Assembly: GCA_963681505.1 (NCBI GenBank)
Contig: OY811980.1
Location: forward strand, 8,205,955 to 8,269,954
Source of the DNA: Eunapius fragilis
Lineage: Eukaryota; Porifera; Demospongiae; Spongillida; Spongillidae
Length of the DNA: 64,000 nucleotides
Direction of reading: 5' to 3'
The position numbers were made by a program, and so were the translations under genes. The notes beneath the pieces are model-generated. The model did not search any database and was not told the origin of the DNA. It saw only the letters and a list, made by a program, of their open reading frames with translations. Each line of letters opens with the position of its first letter. The first letter of the stretch is position 1. Shown one piece after another: positions 1-10,550 of this stretch.

Positions 1-56
1 ATGAGGGATCCCCAGGGGAACAATGAGGGAATGACCACCCCCCAGGGGGGAACAGA

Positions 57-474
57 CTATTGTCTGGCCATGTGTGCCCTATAGATGATGGTTATGAATA
101 CTAACATGAGCAGCATCACTGCAAGGTCGTCCAAAAACCCCACCAGACCAAACACAGACTCTGGTATCAGGTCCAGAGGAGACAGGACGTAGAGGCATGC
201 GAGGGCCAGGAGGAAGATGAGATGTAACCTGTGGACCATCCGCAGCCCTCCAATGGTGAACAGGTTTTGAAAAAGATGACGTAACAGGACAGGCAGGTCG
301 TACAGGTAGTGCATCAGCTGTAACCATGGTGATGCATGTGTAAACATCACACATGCACCCACATGTGCGTGCACTTGCCGGTCTTCTTTCTCCAGACATC
401 CTCATGTTGTAGTCCCTAAGCTCTCCTTGGTGTGGGCTGGTACGGGCTGAGGCACTCATTAGAACCAGTGTGAC
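57..474 (-). pseudogene. Partial duplicate of RNF170 (exons 3-4 only)
   Basis: Two exons, 474-379 and 317-57, encode the C-terminal half of an RNF170-like protein, including the DUF1232 membrane region (motif SPLDLIPESVFG) and the natural stop. They are separated by a 61-bp intron with a GC donor (GCAAGT) and an AG acceptor, as in the full gene at 23598-25972. No RING exon or start exon follows on the minus strand up to about 6.7 kb. This is therefore a 5'-truncated copy without a recognisable promoter or start. It differs from the intact gene by very few bases, so the duplication is recent or an assembly duplicate. Confidence 0.75.
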
Positions 475-639
475 CTGTATGAGGCCATTCATGTGATCTG
501 CAACACCGTGCATGCGATCAGCACCATACACATGTGATCTGGAACACTATACATGTCACCTATGTATGAGAAATATATTACTTTCAAGTTTGTATGATGA
601 CTTCTACACAATGATGACCCTGATGAAATTAAGGCCTCA

Positions 640-960
640 TATTGATGTACGCCAGAGCCATGATGAAATTATGGCCTCATATTCAAGATTAATGTACCAT
701 GAGGCTTCATATTCAAGATTAATGTACCATGGGGCCTCATATTCAAAATTAATGTACCATGAGGCCTCATATTCAAGATTAATGTACCATGAGGCCTCAT
801 ATTCAAGATTAATGTACCATGAGGCCTCATATTCAAGATTAATGTACCATGAGGCCTCATATTCAAGATTAATGTACCATGAGGCCTCATATTCAAGATT
901 AATGTACCATGAGGCCTCATATTCAAGATTAATGTACCATGAGGCTGGTCAAGATTAGCA
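640..960. repeat. 30-bp minisatellite, about 10 copies
   Basis: A 30-bp unit containing GAGGCCTCATATTCAAGATT repeats head to tail about ten times with few variants. The unit length is a multiple of three, so it is open in several frames, but the predicted peptides are pure repeat and are not taken as genes. The second copy of this region (about 24216-24275) has only about two units. Confidence 0.9.
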
Positions 961-1376
961 AAGCAGCCCAACTGTTACAACCATGCACCCCTTCCCCTCG
1001 TCCCCATAACCTCTCCTCACCTTCTCCCTATCCCTCCTCCCCTTCCCCTTTTTGTACCATTACCTCAACTCAGAATATTCCCAACAGACTGAACAATCTA
1101 ACTCCAAAGACTGTCCACAGTCATGGTACTAATACCACCTCAGTCATGTTACTACTACCACCTCAGTCATGGTACTACTATCATTTAATTTACACCTTAT
1201 CAAAAGCTATTAATATGGTTAAAATCATGTGCGGTTTTCTCTCGGATTTTCAAAAATAAAACTATTGTGACTGATATTTCCTTGATGTGGGGAGGGTAAC
1301 AGCATCATCCCCAGTGTGTTCTTGCTGCTCAGAGGACAGCTCTTTGATAACCATAGAAATAAGACCAAAACCTGGT

Positions 1377-1700
1377 TCGCTCCCATACGTTCTCAATGGG
1401 AAAATTTGACTATCTGACCATTGAGGTGTAAATTAAGGCGCAAAGCAGAATAAGTCAGTGTATTGTTGAAAGATAGCACTGATGCATCCTCTTTCTCTTA
1501 GATGTTTCATCCATTCGTGGGTATGGCTTTTGGATGTGATTGATAAGTAGGTTCCCGCCATACATTCTCAATGGGAAAATTAGAATATCTGTTCATCAAG
1601 GTGTAGAATCAGTTGGTGTATGGTTGAAAGATAGCACTGATGCATCCTCTTTCTCTTATCATTCATCCATTCATGGGTATGGCTTTTGGATGCGATTGGC
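1377..1700. repeat. Imperfect tandem duplication of ~175 bp
   Basis: Two successive blocks share TTCTCAATGGGAAAATT, then AAAGATAGCACTGATGCATC, then GGGTATGGCTTTTGGATG. They differ by scattered substitutions and small indels. No reading frame is conserved between them, so this is probably non-coding repeat DNA. Confidence 0.7.
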
Positions 1701-3241
1701 ATGTAAGAGTGAAGGGTCATACTATTGGTCATGTGAGAACACGTGAGAAGTCATGTGGGATGATAGATGTCCTGTGATGACAGCTTGCATGTCCTCACAT
1801 GACTTTTCACATTCTCACATGACATCTCACATGTTCTCACATGGGATAAACAGAAATCAGGCCATACAGTATTGCCGACATACGGTAAACCACTCATACT
1901 CTTTCAACAAAGAGCACCAAGCAGCAAAGCATAGTTTCACAATCAGACCTCACATCTATTTGTTAAATTAGACAGATGACATCACAGTTGCAAATGGATT
2001 AAGGAACATGACCCGTATGCATTAGGTGGCATACCTTGGCTGCTGACCCATCAGCCACACCCACTTACAAGCTAATATTAATAGCAGAGCAGTGATCATG
2101 AAGTCAAGAATAGCAGTTAAAAAAAGTTTACATCCGCAGGCTTGTTGTTCATGCCAGCCATGTCAGTGATTGTCAATGATCAAGATTTCAAAATAAATAA
2201 GTTAAGATTAGTCTAGAGAACTGCTATACTCAGTGGTTGTCTACCATATATTTCATAATCTGTCTTCTCAATAATGCAAGGATTGACAAGCTTTTGATCA
2301 GCCATTTCATGCCGGTATGTGACCCTCCATCACTCCATCAACCCAGCTGGTACTTGGATTCAGTGATATTTTCTTTTGTATACATATGATAGGGGTATAA
2401 GTTTACGCACAAATTGAATTAATTCCGTACACACGTTAACAAAACTTTACTATGCAACCTACGCGCATGCGCAAAATATTCCTTTTATCGCACATCGTGA
2501 TTAGATTTGAAATTTGTGTCCCTCGTGAATCTTAAGAAGCGATGCAACCGAAAGCAAGCCACAGGTTTCATGTACCAACGGATCTAATGATAAGGCGAGT
2601 TGTACTTCGTCTGACTGCATTTCATGTGTAGTATTTAGTTGAAAGCGCGTGTATTAGGTTGATGCAGCTTCATTTAGAGAATGTCTTCTTCAGTATAGTT
2701 CCTAAAACCGTCATTTGTATTGAAAGAGCATTAAAACATCGGTTACTGCTTCGTGTGGTGCTGGTGGGACCTTGTCTCGAGAACCTGTTGGGATTTGCAG
2801 GGTCACACAAATGTCTCTGGTCGCCAGGGAACCGCTGAGATTGCAATCTGTTAGCGCTGCCTTCAGCATAGCCAGCATGTCATTCATTGTCCGTAAACAC
2901 TCCTGGGTATAATCCCCATGCAGTGTGTTACAAACACCCGTACATCCACTGCGAGCTACTTTGGTGTGACTTTGAACTACTCAGTTCGTACCTACATGTT
3001 TGTATTGGTACTTATTGGGCCACGACACTGGTTATCTCGCTGTTGCTTCCCGAGCAGTTGCCCAGCACCGCCTGTGTAGACCAGAGCATTGTCCGGCGCC
3101 TGTACAGTCAGAATCGCTTCAACAGTCCGTAATGCTCGTAGGCCGCATGTATTATTCGTTAGTTGTTTTATAAAACTGTTAACACAAATGAAAGACATCC
3201 TCAACCTATGCATTGTCTAATTATTAAGAATAGATCTAAAT
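1701..3241. other. Intergenic DNA, no gene recognised
   Basis: AT-rich sequence with only short, poorly coding frames. Around 1735-1850 there are dispersed direct and inverted copies of TCACATG, giving weak hairpin potential. No splice-consistent exon or known domain was found on either strand. Confidence 0.5.
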
Positions 3242-3475
3242 ATGGGGTCGAGGCAGCGAAAAGGGACCTAGCGCATATTACAAAAATTATCAGGAAAGGA
3301 AGGGGCATCAAAATACACGCGTGCAATAAAAATGTAAAAAATTCCGACAGGACCCTGTAACTCCATGATGGACAGACTAATTTCCAGTGCGTAAGAAATA
3401 TGCTATAAAGGTCATAGGTGTCTCTTTGAATATAAAAACTTGAAAAAATATGCCCTTTCGCTGCCTCGATCCCAT
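3242..3475. mobile_element. MITE-like element with ~22-bp terminal inverted repeats
   Basis: The left end GGGGTCGAGGCAGCGAAAAG (from 3244) is matched in inverse orientation by CTTTCGCTGCCTCGATCCC at about 3455-3473. The interior is about 190 bp and non-coding. Internal sequence (ACTCCATGATGGACAGACTA, and CTTGAAAAAATATG) recurs at 39530-39650, so this is a dispersed family. Confidence 0.7.
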
Positions 3476-3537
3476 TAATAGTCCGTGCACCAGCTGACAC
3501 TGGTTTGAGTAAATTTATGCGCCATGATTATAGCTAT

Positions 3538-3700
3538 AGATGAATTATTAAACGGGGGCTTACTAGCTGTACCGTAGCTGTACCATAATTGTACCGTACG
3601 GTAATTAGCTTTGAATTTGTAATTGGAGGGCAAAATATGGTAATTGGTTGGCAAAAATGGTGGGCTCGCCTCCTTTTAATAATTCCCCGAAATCATGCAT
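3538..3700. mobile_element. Short MITE (copy 1), ~165 bp
   Basis: One end reads GATGAATTATTAAACGGGGG and the other is GGAGGCGAGCCC joined to an inverted AATTATTAAAAGG. The interior carries repeated CTGTACCGTAG and CCAATTAC motifs. A second copy in the opposite orientation lies at about 20508-20690, where it interrupts another repeat. That interruption defines it as a mobile unit. Confidence 0.65.
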
Positions 3701-4560
3701 TTCTAATTGATTTTTACCCTACTGCCCAGCGCAAAAGATTCTTACTCCTCGATTCGTTGGGCCTAGATTTGAAAGTGAGGATTATACTAACCTTGGTGTT
3801 GTGACGGCTCAGATTTTTTTTTTTTTGTTGTTGTTGCTGCAGCAGACCCTGAGGAAGAACTACTGTAACACTTTTAATGCATAGATTTTGTACTTCGTGT
3901 GTGAAATTTCAATTAAAATGTCGAGGGGTGGGGCTGGTGGGTTGGTGAGTGTTGCAAAAGCGGACATATTGACGGGAAATAACCGTCATATCATAACGTT
4001 AACTATAACATCCGTAATTGCATGTCACAAGATATTAACTATAAGAATTTAGATCGTGCTGGGCGTCTTATTTTTTGCATGTAAGGCCATGCAGAGTTGG
4101 TTAAATTCTAGTTTCTGATCCCATGAAATATTGTTCGGGTTACATTATTCGGCTTACATGAAATTTTAGTCCGTGTTAAATGGCTCCAACAATTACACAA
4201 GTGAACGTGCAATGCTTCCTGCCGCTCAGATGCTTTCAAAGGCTCTCCCCCCCATCTCCAACATCTGGGTCGTCAAATGTAATCTTTATTTACCATCAGC
4301 CACATCTAGGATTCTACACCTCAGGTACATGCATGCCAAGCTGTGGAAGTAGCAACTAGCTCTGAATACCCCTTGGATTGGGTTAAAATCTGTTGCATTA
4401 ATATCGGTCCTGGATTTGGCTTTGCTCCTGTCATACGCGAGCTATGTTTGCTTGCGATGGTGTTTCATCGTCCATTTCAAAATGTAATAGAGGCTGTTTT
4501 CTAAGACACGAGGTTTCTCACCGATCCCCTGTCAATAGAACATATCTTTCTGATGTTATC
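3701..4560. other. Intergenic DNA, no gene recognised
   Basis: Mixed AT-rich sequence with a poly-T run and a GTT/GCT microsatellite near 3818-3845. Only short frames occur and no domain is recognisable. Confidence 0.5.
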
Positions 4561-4737
4561 TCGTACCCAGGCCCAGGTTTCTGTACCGATGATGTAATCC
4601 ATCCGCTATTACACACACCGGATGCTCGGTGAACTGGGCCTGGGACCGTGAACTGCCAATGATGCCCCGTGTAGACCTACACTCACAGGTTCTTTTATTT
4701 CTCACTGCTGTATGTACAACGACGACACAAAACTCGT

Positions 4738-5010
4738 GTGTGTCCGTACAAGCCTCTGCAGGATGCTCCAGTGCCTCGTACCCATCTTGCCAGTCCCTCG
4801 AAGAAGAACCTCTCCTCCCGCCAGGGGCCCGGGAAGTGTGTCAAGGTGGACCTCCTAGATGGAGACCACTCCCTCACCATGCCTGTCTTCGTGAACGCCA
4901 CGGACCTTTCCCTGTCTATTGTTGGAAGCACGTCATCGCGTGTGTCGTGCTCGTTCAGTTCCTCCAACGCAACAAACCTACACTCCCTTCAAAGTACACA
5001 CTTAATGTGA
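4738..5010 (+). CDS. Possible orphan coding fragment, FERM-like start
   Basis: This GC-rich island in AT-rich surroundings encodes 90 residues. Residues 27-45 read like the start of a FERM domain (GKCVKVDLLDGDHSLTMP). The other frames and the opposite strand are also open here, so coding status is uncertain. No partner exon of a band 4.1-type protein was found nearby. It may be an isolated exon, a gene relic or chance. Confidence 0.25.
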   Translation: MCPYKPLQDAPVPRTHLASPSKKNLSSRQGPGKCVKVDLLDGDHSLTMPVFVNATDLSLSIVGSTSSRVSCSFSSSNATNLHSLQSTHLM

Positions 5011-5135
5011 CTCTCCCGTGCGAGAGCTTGCGGTGGTTGCCAAAGTTGTTCGACTGTAGAGACTTTGGTGATGTGACATATTTCTCCAGTTAACCTCTTT
5101 TCGTGCTGCAAAGTCACAGTGTGTCTAAATCAAAG

Positions 5136-5938
5136 CAAGGACACTTAATTATTACATGGACTGGAAACCACAATAAATTCATGTCGCTATCCTCGTTGCT
5201 CATGAATTATTAATGAGTTAGTACATGTACACGACGATGTGACTGTTATAGTGCATCAGAAGACTGGGACTTGACTGGGGTGCTTCGACGTTGATTTTTG
5301 TTATGTATAAACCATTCTTCGCTCCCTTTCTGCATTTGTGGCATCGCTAATTCAAAATTAGCGATGAACCAATAATTAATAAGCATCAGTTCAAGGCAAT
5401 GTATAGAAATAAATATAGGTTCGTTCATCATGTAAATATAATCTGGACTTAGAGAAACCATCCTGGTATACTGTGAAACGTAAAATAAGGCCATAACTAT
5501 TACCATATTTGCAGTGGCCTGACAACAAAACATGCGCATCGTTCGATTAAAATCGTTTGCCCTTACTTTAAGAAACATCCTTTTCAATACAAACTAACAT
5601 AGGACTTGTATCATACCATTAAGCGCTGGAAACACCTTTCATAACAAATGTCTACTCATCGGTGTGTCCAGGAGCCTAACCAATGTAGCGTAGCGAGGCA
5701 AACATGCACGTAGAAGCTAAGACCCGTATGTTAACGTAATCTTTAAGACTAAAAACGGGTTTACCTCAACAAAAGAACAGCTTTCTGTAACTGTAAGCCA
5801 CTCCAAAGCTAAGACAACTTCACAAAAGCCTTTTTTTTGTCTGAAAAGGTTGGGAACGAGGCGCAACGAGGATTGCGACAATTTATTGTATTACGTTACG
5901 CGGTGGTTTCCAGTCCATGTAATAATTAAGTGTCCTTG
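5136..5938. mobile_element. Non-autonomous DNA transposon with 36-bp TIRs and a 7-bp target duplication
   Basis: The two ends are perfect inverted repeats for about 36 bp, beginning CAAGGACACTTAATTATTAC. Similarity continues after a 13-bp indel through AATAAATT and CCTCGTTGC. The element is flanked by ATCAAAG at 5129-5135 and again at 5939-5945, a 7-bp target site duplication. The total length is 803 bp. A minus-strand frame (5246-5587, 113 residues) lies inside; it resembles no transposase I recognise. A 6-8 bp duplication would suit superfamilies such as hAT, P or Dada, but I cannot assign one. Confidence 0.85.
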
Positions 5939-5945
5939 ATCAAAG

Positions 5946-6724
5946 GCAGCAACTCGCAATTTTAATTGTCTCTAAACCTGACTATTGGCCAGGACTATCC
6001 TGGCTGGAGCTCTGATTATGTTAATATTAATTTGATTGTCCTAGCCTGATATGTCTAACTGAATTACTTAGTGTGTAAACAAATTCTTTGGTTCATAAGA
6101 GTATAACATTGACACTAGTACTTAGTGTGGCTCCTTCAAAGCTAGGCCAATATCATTCAACTTATTTTTAAAAACAACTTGATGTGGTAATATTTAATGA
6201 TGTGGATTCCACCAACACCTGGAGATCTGCCTGTCTTCTCTCTCAAAGGCCAAACATCAGCCCTCTGTTCGTGATAAAGTGTTCCTGTAAACACCTTAGA
6301 GATCCCTCATTAATTATGATTGCAGCAGTATTACCTGAAAACCCCATAATTCAAAATACAAGGGACCTTTGTACGGATATGTGCAACGTGCTAATATGCA
6401 TTCAAAAAACTATCCATATAGCAATGGATAGAATATCCATGGAAGTCAAAGTGTTCTTATTTTGTATTTGTCTGAGCAGGTTTATGATTATAACATATAC
6501 ATGTGGTCAAATGGTATTCTATATGAATCCACACAACAGATGGAATGGTGACGTGTCAGGTAGTTGCATACATCTTTGAATACACTTGTGTCAATATTAG
6601 ATGAGAAACAGGGACATGATTGTGAGAAAGGTCCTGAATTGTAAACTTGTCTCTCTCCTAACTGTGAGAGTTGAGAGGTCATTTGTTTGAAGTAAACAGT
6701 TATTGTACGTCTCTGCCCTTTTAG
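5946..6724. other. Intergenic or intronic DNA upstream of the beta-helix exon
   Basis: An open frame at 6184-6579 has no recognisable domain. Given the exon that starts at 6725 with a good acceptor, this could be intron or 5' exon sequence of the same gene. I see no support for a particular model. Confidence 0.35.
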
Positions 6725-7694
6725 GTCCTTTATAGGGGGAGGGGCTTTGGACGTGTACAATTGTGTCACCACGGAGATTGTCAATTGTTCAATTGTTGAC
6801 AACCATGCCACTTCCGTTACGCAAGACTCCCAGTATAGAGGCAATGCAGGAGGTGTGGCCATCAATTTTCATGGAGTGTTGCTCACGAATCAAACCAAGC
6901 CGAGTGTGCTAGTGGCGGGAAGCACGTTCAAGGGCAACACGGCTCACCCTGAGAACCAGGTGACTTCAAGTACCTTGGTCCAGAGAAGGGTGTTTGTCGG
7001 AAGGGGAGGGGGTCTGGCAGTGTACATGGGGGAGGATGACCCTGTCATTATCACAGTCATGGGTTGCACTTTTATCAACAACTCAGCCATTGCACGAGGA
7101 GGCGGGGTTTACATCTTCCTTGATGGCAAACTGTCTGGTCACACATTCCTTATGGCTGATTCACTCCTGGAAGGTAACATTGCGTCAGAGACCAGTACAC
7201 GTGGGAGTGTTAAAAGTGAAGGGGATGGAGGAGGAATTGCCATAACCGTCACATTCACACCATTGGACAAAAGGTTCCCTAACAGCGTGGTCATCACCAA
7301 CTGCACCTTCAGACACAACCAAGGTGGGGAATGGGGTAGTGTTGTCATGACGATATTAGTAGTATAGCTCAGTTCTGCATGTCCTACCAGTGTAGCCTCT
7401 GAACCCTGGTCTTCATTGTGGAGTGATGTAGTGTTGTGCAATTATTTGGTGTGGTCAGGGATGGGCACAGTAGGATCATGTTGGCGCTACAATTGAACCA
7501 TTGCTTGCAGCACAGCATGGAGGTGGAGCCTACGCCGCTCCAGGCCTGACCCCGGGTGATGGATACTTTGTCTCGTTTGAGAACTCACTGTTTGATGGCA
7601 ACTATGCGTCAGAGTATGCGGCGGCCATTGGATTTGCGACTCTGGTCTTTTTCCAGTCGTTCTCCTACCTCCATCCTTACAGGATCACCAGCTG
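6725..7694 (+). CDS. Partial parallel beta-helix (POMP-like) surface protein, two exons
   Basis: Exon 6725-7323 follows CCCTTTTAG and ends at CAAG|GTGGGG. Exon 7511-7694 follows TTGCTTGCAG and ends at CTG|GTAAAG. The phases agree across the join. The product is built of right-handed beta-helix rungs of the form C-T/S-F/I-x-x-N-x-A...GGG-V/L-Y: NCSIVDNHA, GSTFKGNTA, GCTFINNSAIARGGGVYI, NCTFRHN, FENSLFDGNYASE. Such repeats are typical of polymorphic-membrane-protein-like extracellular proteins, common in sponges, and many sites are N-glycosylation sequons. No signal peptide, start codon or stop exon could be located, so this is an internal part of a larger gene or a relic. The function is unknown; extracellular adhesion is a guess. 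Confidence 0.6.
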
Positions 7695-8482
7695 GTAAAG
7701 CTAATAATCCTATATATCTGGTAGCCACGCATGGTATCCACGGTTATGTCAAGTATCCAGAGTTGTACGCTGAGTGTACTTGGTAGACTCATGGTTTTTC
7801 GCCGAGTGATGTGTTGGCAGCCATGGTTGTACGCTTAGCATACTTACTAGGATATTGGTAGCAAATTATGCATTGTTCCTTGATTCCTGCATGTAGATGC
7901 ACACACACTAGCAGCTGTGTGTACATACCCTTACGCAATAACCACGGGCAATAACGTTGAGTGCACGATATATATATATGTGCTCATAGACCGCAGCAGG
8001 AAATAAGCACACGCTCTATTTCATTCACGTGATCTTAATAATATTATTCAAGACACCAATATTAGTGTTTTAAAACTTTGTTCCATACTACATGTATAGG
8101 TTTTGACCCCGACTATGAATCCCGCGACCCTACCGTAGCTTCGCTCTCGACGATCGGATCGTCTAACTTGTTACGGCAATCGATCTAGAAGTCAAAACTG
8201 AGTAGTTTCGTTTTAGTTTCACGTCGTAGAACCGCGTGGTTGTCGAGAACGAAAAATACTGCTGTCCTCGTTCCCCTTCCAAAAATAACGGGCGGGTCGT
8301 CTGCTTCATAACTCGGGACAGGAACACTTTTAAGCAATGAAAATTGCACCAATAGCTTTAGAATTTGCTGGAGGACTCGCTTTTAGGCTTTGATACACAA
8401 GAGCCTAAAAGCCTATATACGGTCTTATCAAGTCTAATTAAGCAAAAGTACCTATTTGGGTTTTAAAAAAATTATAAGGAAA
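7695..8482. other. Intergenic DNA, no gene recognised
   Basis: This stretch holds no convincing exon. The part around 8100-8300 is rich in CpG (CTCTCGACGATCGGATCG and similar) compared with its surroundings, but no domain or tRNA is visible there. Confidence 0.4.
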
Positions 8483-8596
8483 CAAGTAAATAAAAACATT
8501 CTCTCTGAGAAAGTTGGTGGGATATAGGTTTTGCAGGCAAATAGTATACTGGTGTAAAAAGCAAGGAAACAAGTTTTATCAGAAGGGAAAATGTAA

Positions 8597-8662
8597 TAGT
8601 CCTATATTTAGCACAGAAACAGCATATGCCTTAGTCGAAGTGTGCTAAATATAGGACTAACC
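8597..8662. repeat. Perfect 18-bp inverted repeat (hairpin)
   Basis: TAGTCCTATATTTAGCAC is followed about 30 bases later by its exact reverse complement, GTGCTAAATATAGGACTA. It could be a very small MITE end-pair or form an RNA hairpin. Confidence 0.8.
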
Positions 8663-8690
8663 ATGCACGCGCATTTCATACATATAACCT

Positions 8691-9231
8691 TGCATGGTTA
8701 GTTATACTTGTATAATAACAATCTTTCTTTTTTCAACAATGGGTACACCCCAAATGAATGTACAGTATGATAACAGTTTTGGTACAGATATAATGAAAAC
8801 AAAAGAACAGATATCATTTGAATGTGGAATCAAAATATGATTTGCGTTTTTCTTTTTTTTTTTTTGCTGTGATAATATACCACTCGTCCAGGAATAGACA
8901 ATAAATTTATTTTGTGGATACCCAATTTGCAGGACTCTTTCGATTCATTTAACCTTGTTACCCGGATTAAAATACATGCACATGCATGAACCGTACACGC
9001 GCACATGCTGAACATATATATTTATATATAAGCTAGCGGACCATGCAGGTGTACAGAATGCACTATGTATTGACGGATGTGGTACAATTAAGGTTTGTAT
9101 CTAGTAGTCCTACAATTGTCCGTGAACACATGCATATATATACATAATGCATGCATGCATGCTTAGGCGTATTATATATAGTACACTGTATCAGTGGGAA
9201 ACGCATGCCGGCATATCTAATCGGCGGGGGA

Positions 9232-9262
<31 letters not shown>

Positions 9263-9560
9263 TGGGGGGGGGGGGGGGGGTGGGGGGGAGACCTGCGACA
9301 CCTGCACTCCATGCTGTTATGTATACGTATAAGCTAAAAGGAGCGAGGCTCACTCCCGAACTGCATGCATACACGTGCCGCATGTATGTATTGGAAACTG
9401 TACTCACCGTTTGACGGCCCAGCTGCATATATTACGCTGAGAAAGCCAAACCACACCACAGAAACGTGCCGCGACATTTCGCCGGAGAAATTAATTTCAA
9501 AACAGAACTGCATGAGAGCTAGCCGAATTCTTTTATTACGTCACATGTAGTTATTGTTCA
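8691..9560. repeat. Dispersed ~0.9 kb repeat, copy 1
   Basis: From TGCATGGTTAGTTATACTTG to TAGTTATTG this block matches 19931-20990. Shared parts include the GTATAATAACAATC stretch, GCTAGCGGACCATGCAGG, a poly-G run and ATTACGCTGAGAAAGCC. The long poly-G run at 9228-9288 differs in length between copies. No reading frame is conserved. It is flanked by a direct repeat, CAAGTAAATAAAAACATTCT, at about 8483 and 9565. Confidence 0.8.
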
Positions 9561-9599
9561 TTTCACAAGTAAATAAAAACATTCTCTCTGAGAAAGCTG

Positions 9600-10408
9600 C
9601 AGTGGCGTAGTGTGGTGGTTGAGCGCCCGGGGACATAATGCAATAATGGCGCCCCCCCCCCCCCCCCCCCCCCCCCCTACAAATAAAGGGGTGGATCTAG
9701 GATTTTGCAGCGAGGTTTGGTAGGTAGCTGCAAGGGCGGAGAGGGGTATGCCGGGCCTCTATCATACCAGCAAGGGAGTATGCAAAGCTCACCCAAAGGG
9801 TCTGGGGCTCCGCCCCAGCTTTGCAACTTTACCACTTTTTAAGCCACAAAAACATGATACTTTCGCATACACTGCATTTGCTTCCGCAAGCAACCTATGC
9901 CTTCGCACGTACGTTCAATCTATTACATTAGGAAATTTAGCTTGGGGAAGTATCCGCCCCCGCAAAACTACCCTCGCGCTATGACTGGCGCTATGTGTAC
10001 CTGTCTGTACGATAATGGCTAACCGCTCACTGCCATTGTGAGCCTGTGCATAACAGGCTCACAATGGCAGCGAGCGATAACCCTGAAGTTGGATATTCCA
10101 ACAGATTATGGAGGTGACGATTGGATACCGTATCTTCAATGTCGGTGATTAGAAATAAATTTAAAAGTTTGCGTTGCAGATCGAGTAGACTGGGGACCCG
10201 ACTGATGGCTGTACTATCGGGTCCCCAGACTACAGATCGTTTGTTAACAAGACTCAGAATGTGCCCGCGCCCTGCGGGCCCGTTCGCGTAACGCGATAAT
10301 TATCTGTGCAAATTGTCTATTATGGCGCCCCCTAAACCCCTGCGCCCGGGGACATATGTCCCCCCCTGCGCCCCCCCCCCCCCCCCCCCCCCCCTTGCTA
10401 CGCCACTG
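9600..10408. mobile_element. hAT-like non-autonomous element
   Basis: The ends are CAGTGGCGTAG at 9600 and its reverse complement, CTACGCCACTG, ending at 10408. Both are followed inward by poly-C/G tracts and the shared words GCGCCCGGGGACATA and AATGGCGCC. CAGTGGCGTAG termini are characteristic of many hAT transposons. No 8-bp target duplication is visible. The interior (809 bp in total) carries no transposase. A 12-bp inverted repeat, CTGGGGACCCGA / TCGGGTCCCCAG, lies at 10189-10228. Confidence 0.7.
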
Positions 10409-10550
10409 TATCCCACCCTCGTCGCCACTGTGGAATCCACGAGCCGGATGCCAATAGGTATATATAATAGACGGTCCATGTAATTAAGTGCTAATTTCAG
10501 TGTAAACGGATAATAATCAACTACAATATACGGGTACACGAATATGCATT

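Larger units (their letters stand above)
1..1290. repeat. Left copy of a ~1.3 kb segmental duplication
   Basis: This stretch matches the region from about 23545 to 24947 almost base for base in the gene part and in its flanks. It contains the last two exons of an RNF170-type gene, a pyrimidine-rich stretch and two minisatellites. The match stops at about 1290, just after a shared TTTCCTTGATGTGGGG. The copies are in the same orientation about 23.5 kb apart. The window begins inside or at the edge of this copy, so its left limit is not known. Confidence 0.85.

Noticed and set aside
79-531. A 150-residue frame overlapping the RNF170 copy (also 23620-24216)
   Set aside because: Only its first part (VTLVLMSASARTSPHQGELRDYNMRMSGERRP) is exon 3. 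The rest is a read-through of the 61-bp intron in the wrong frame.
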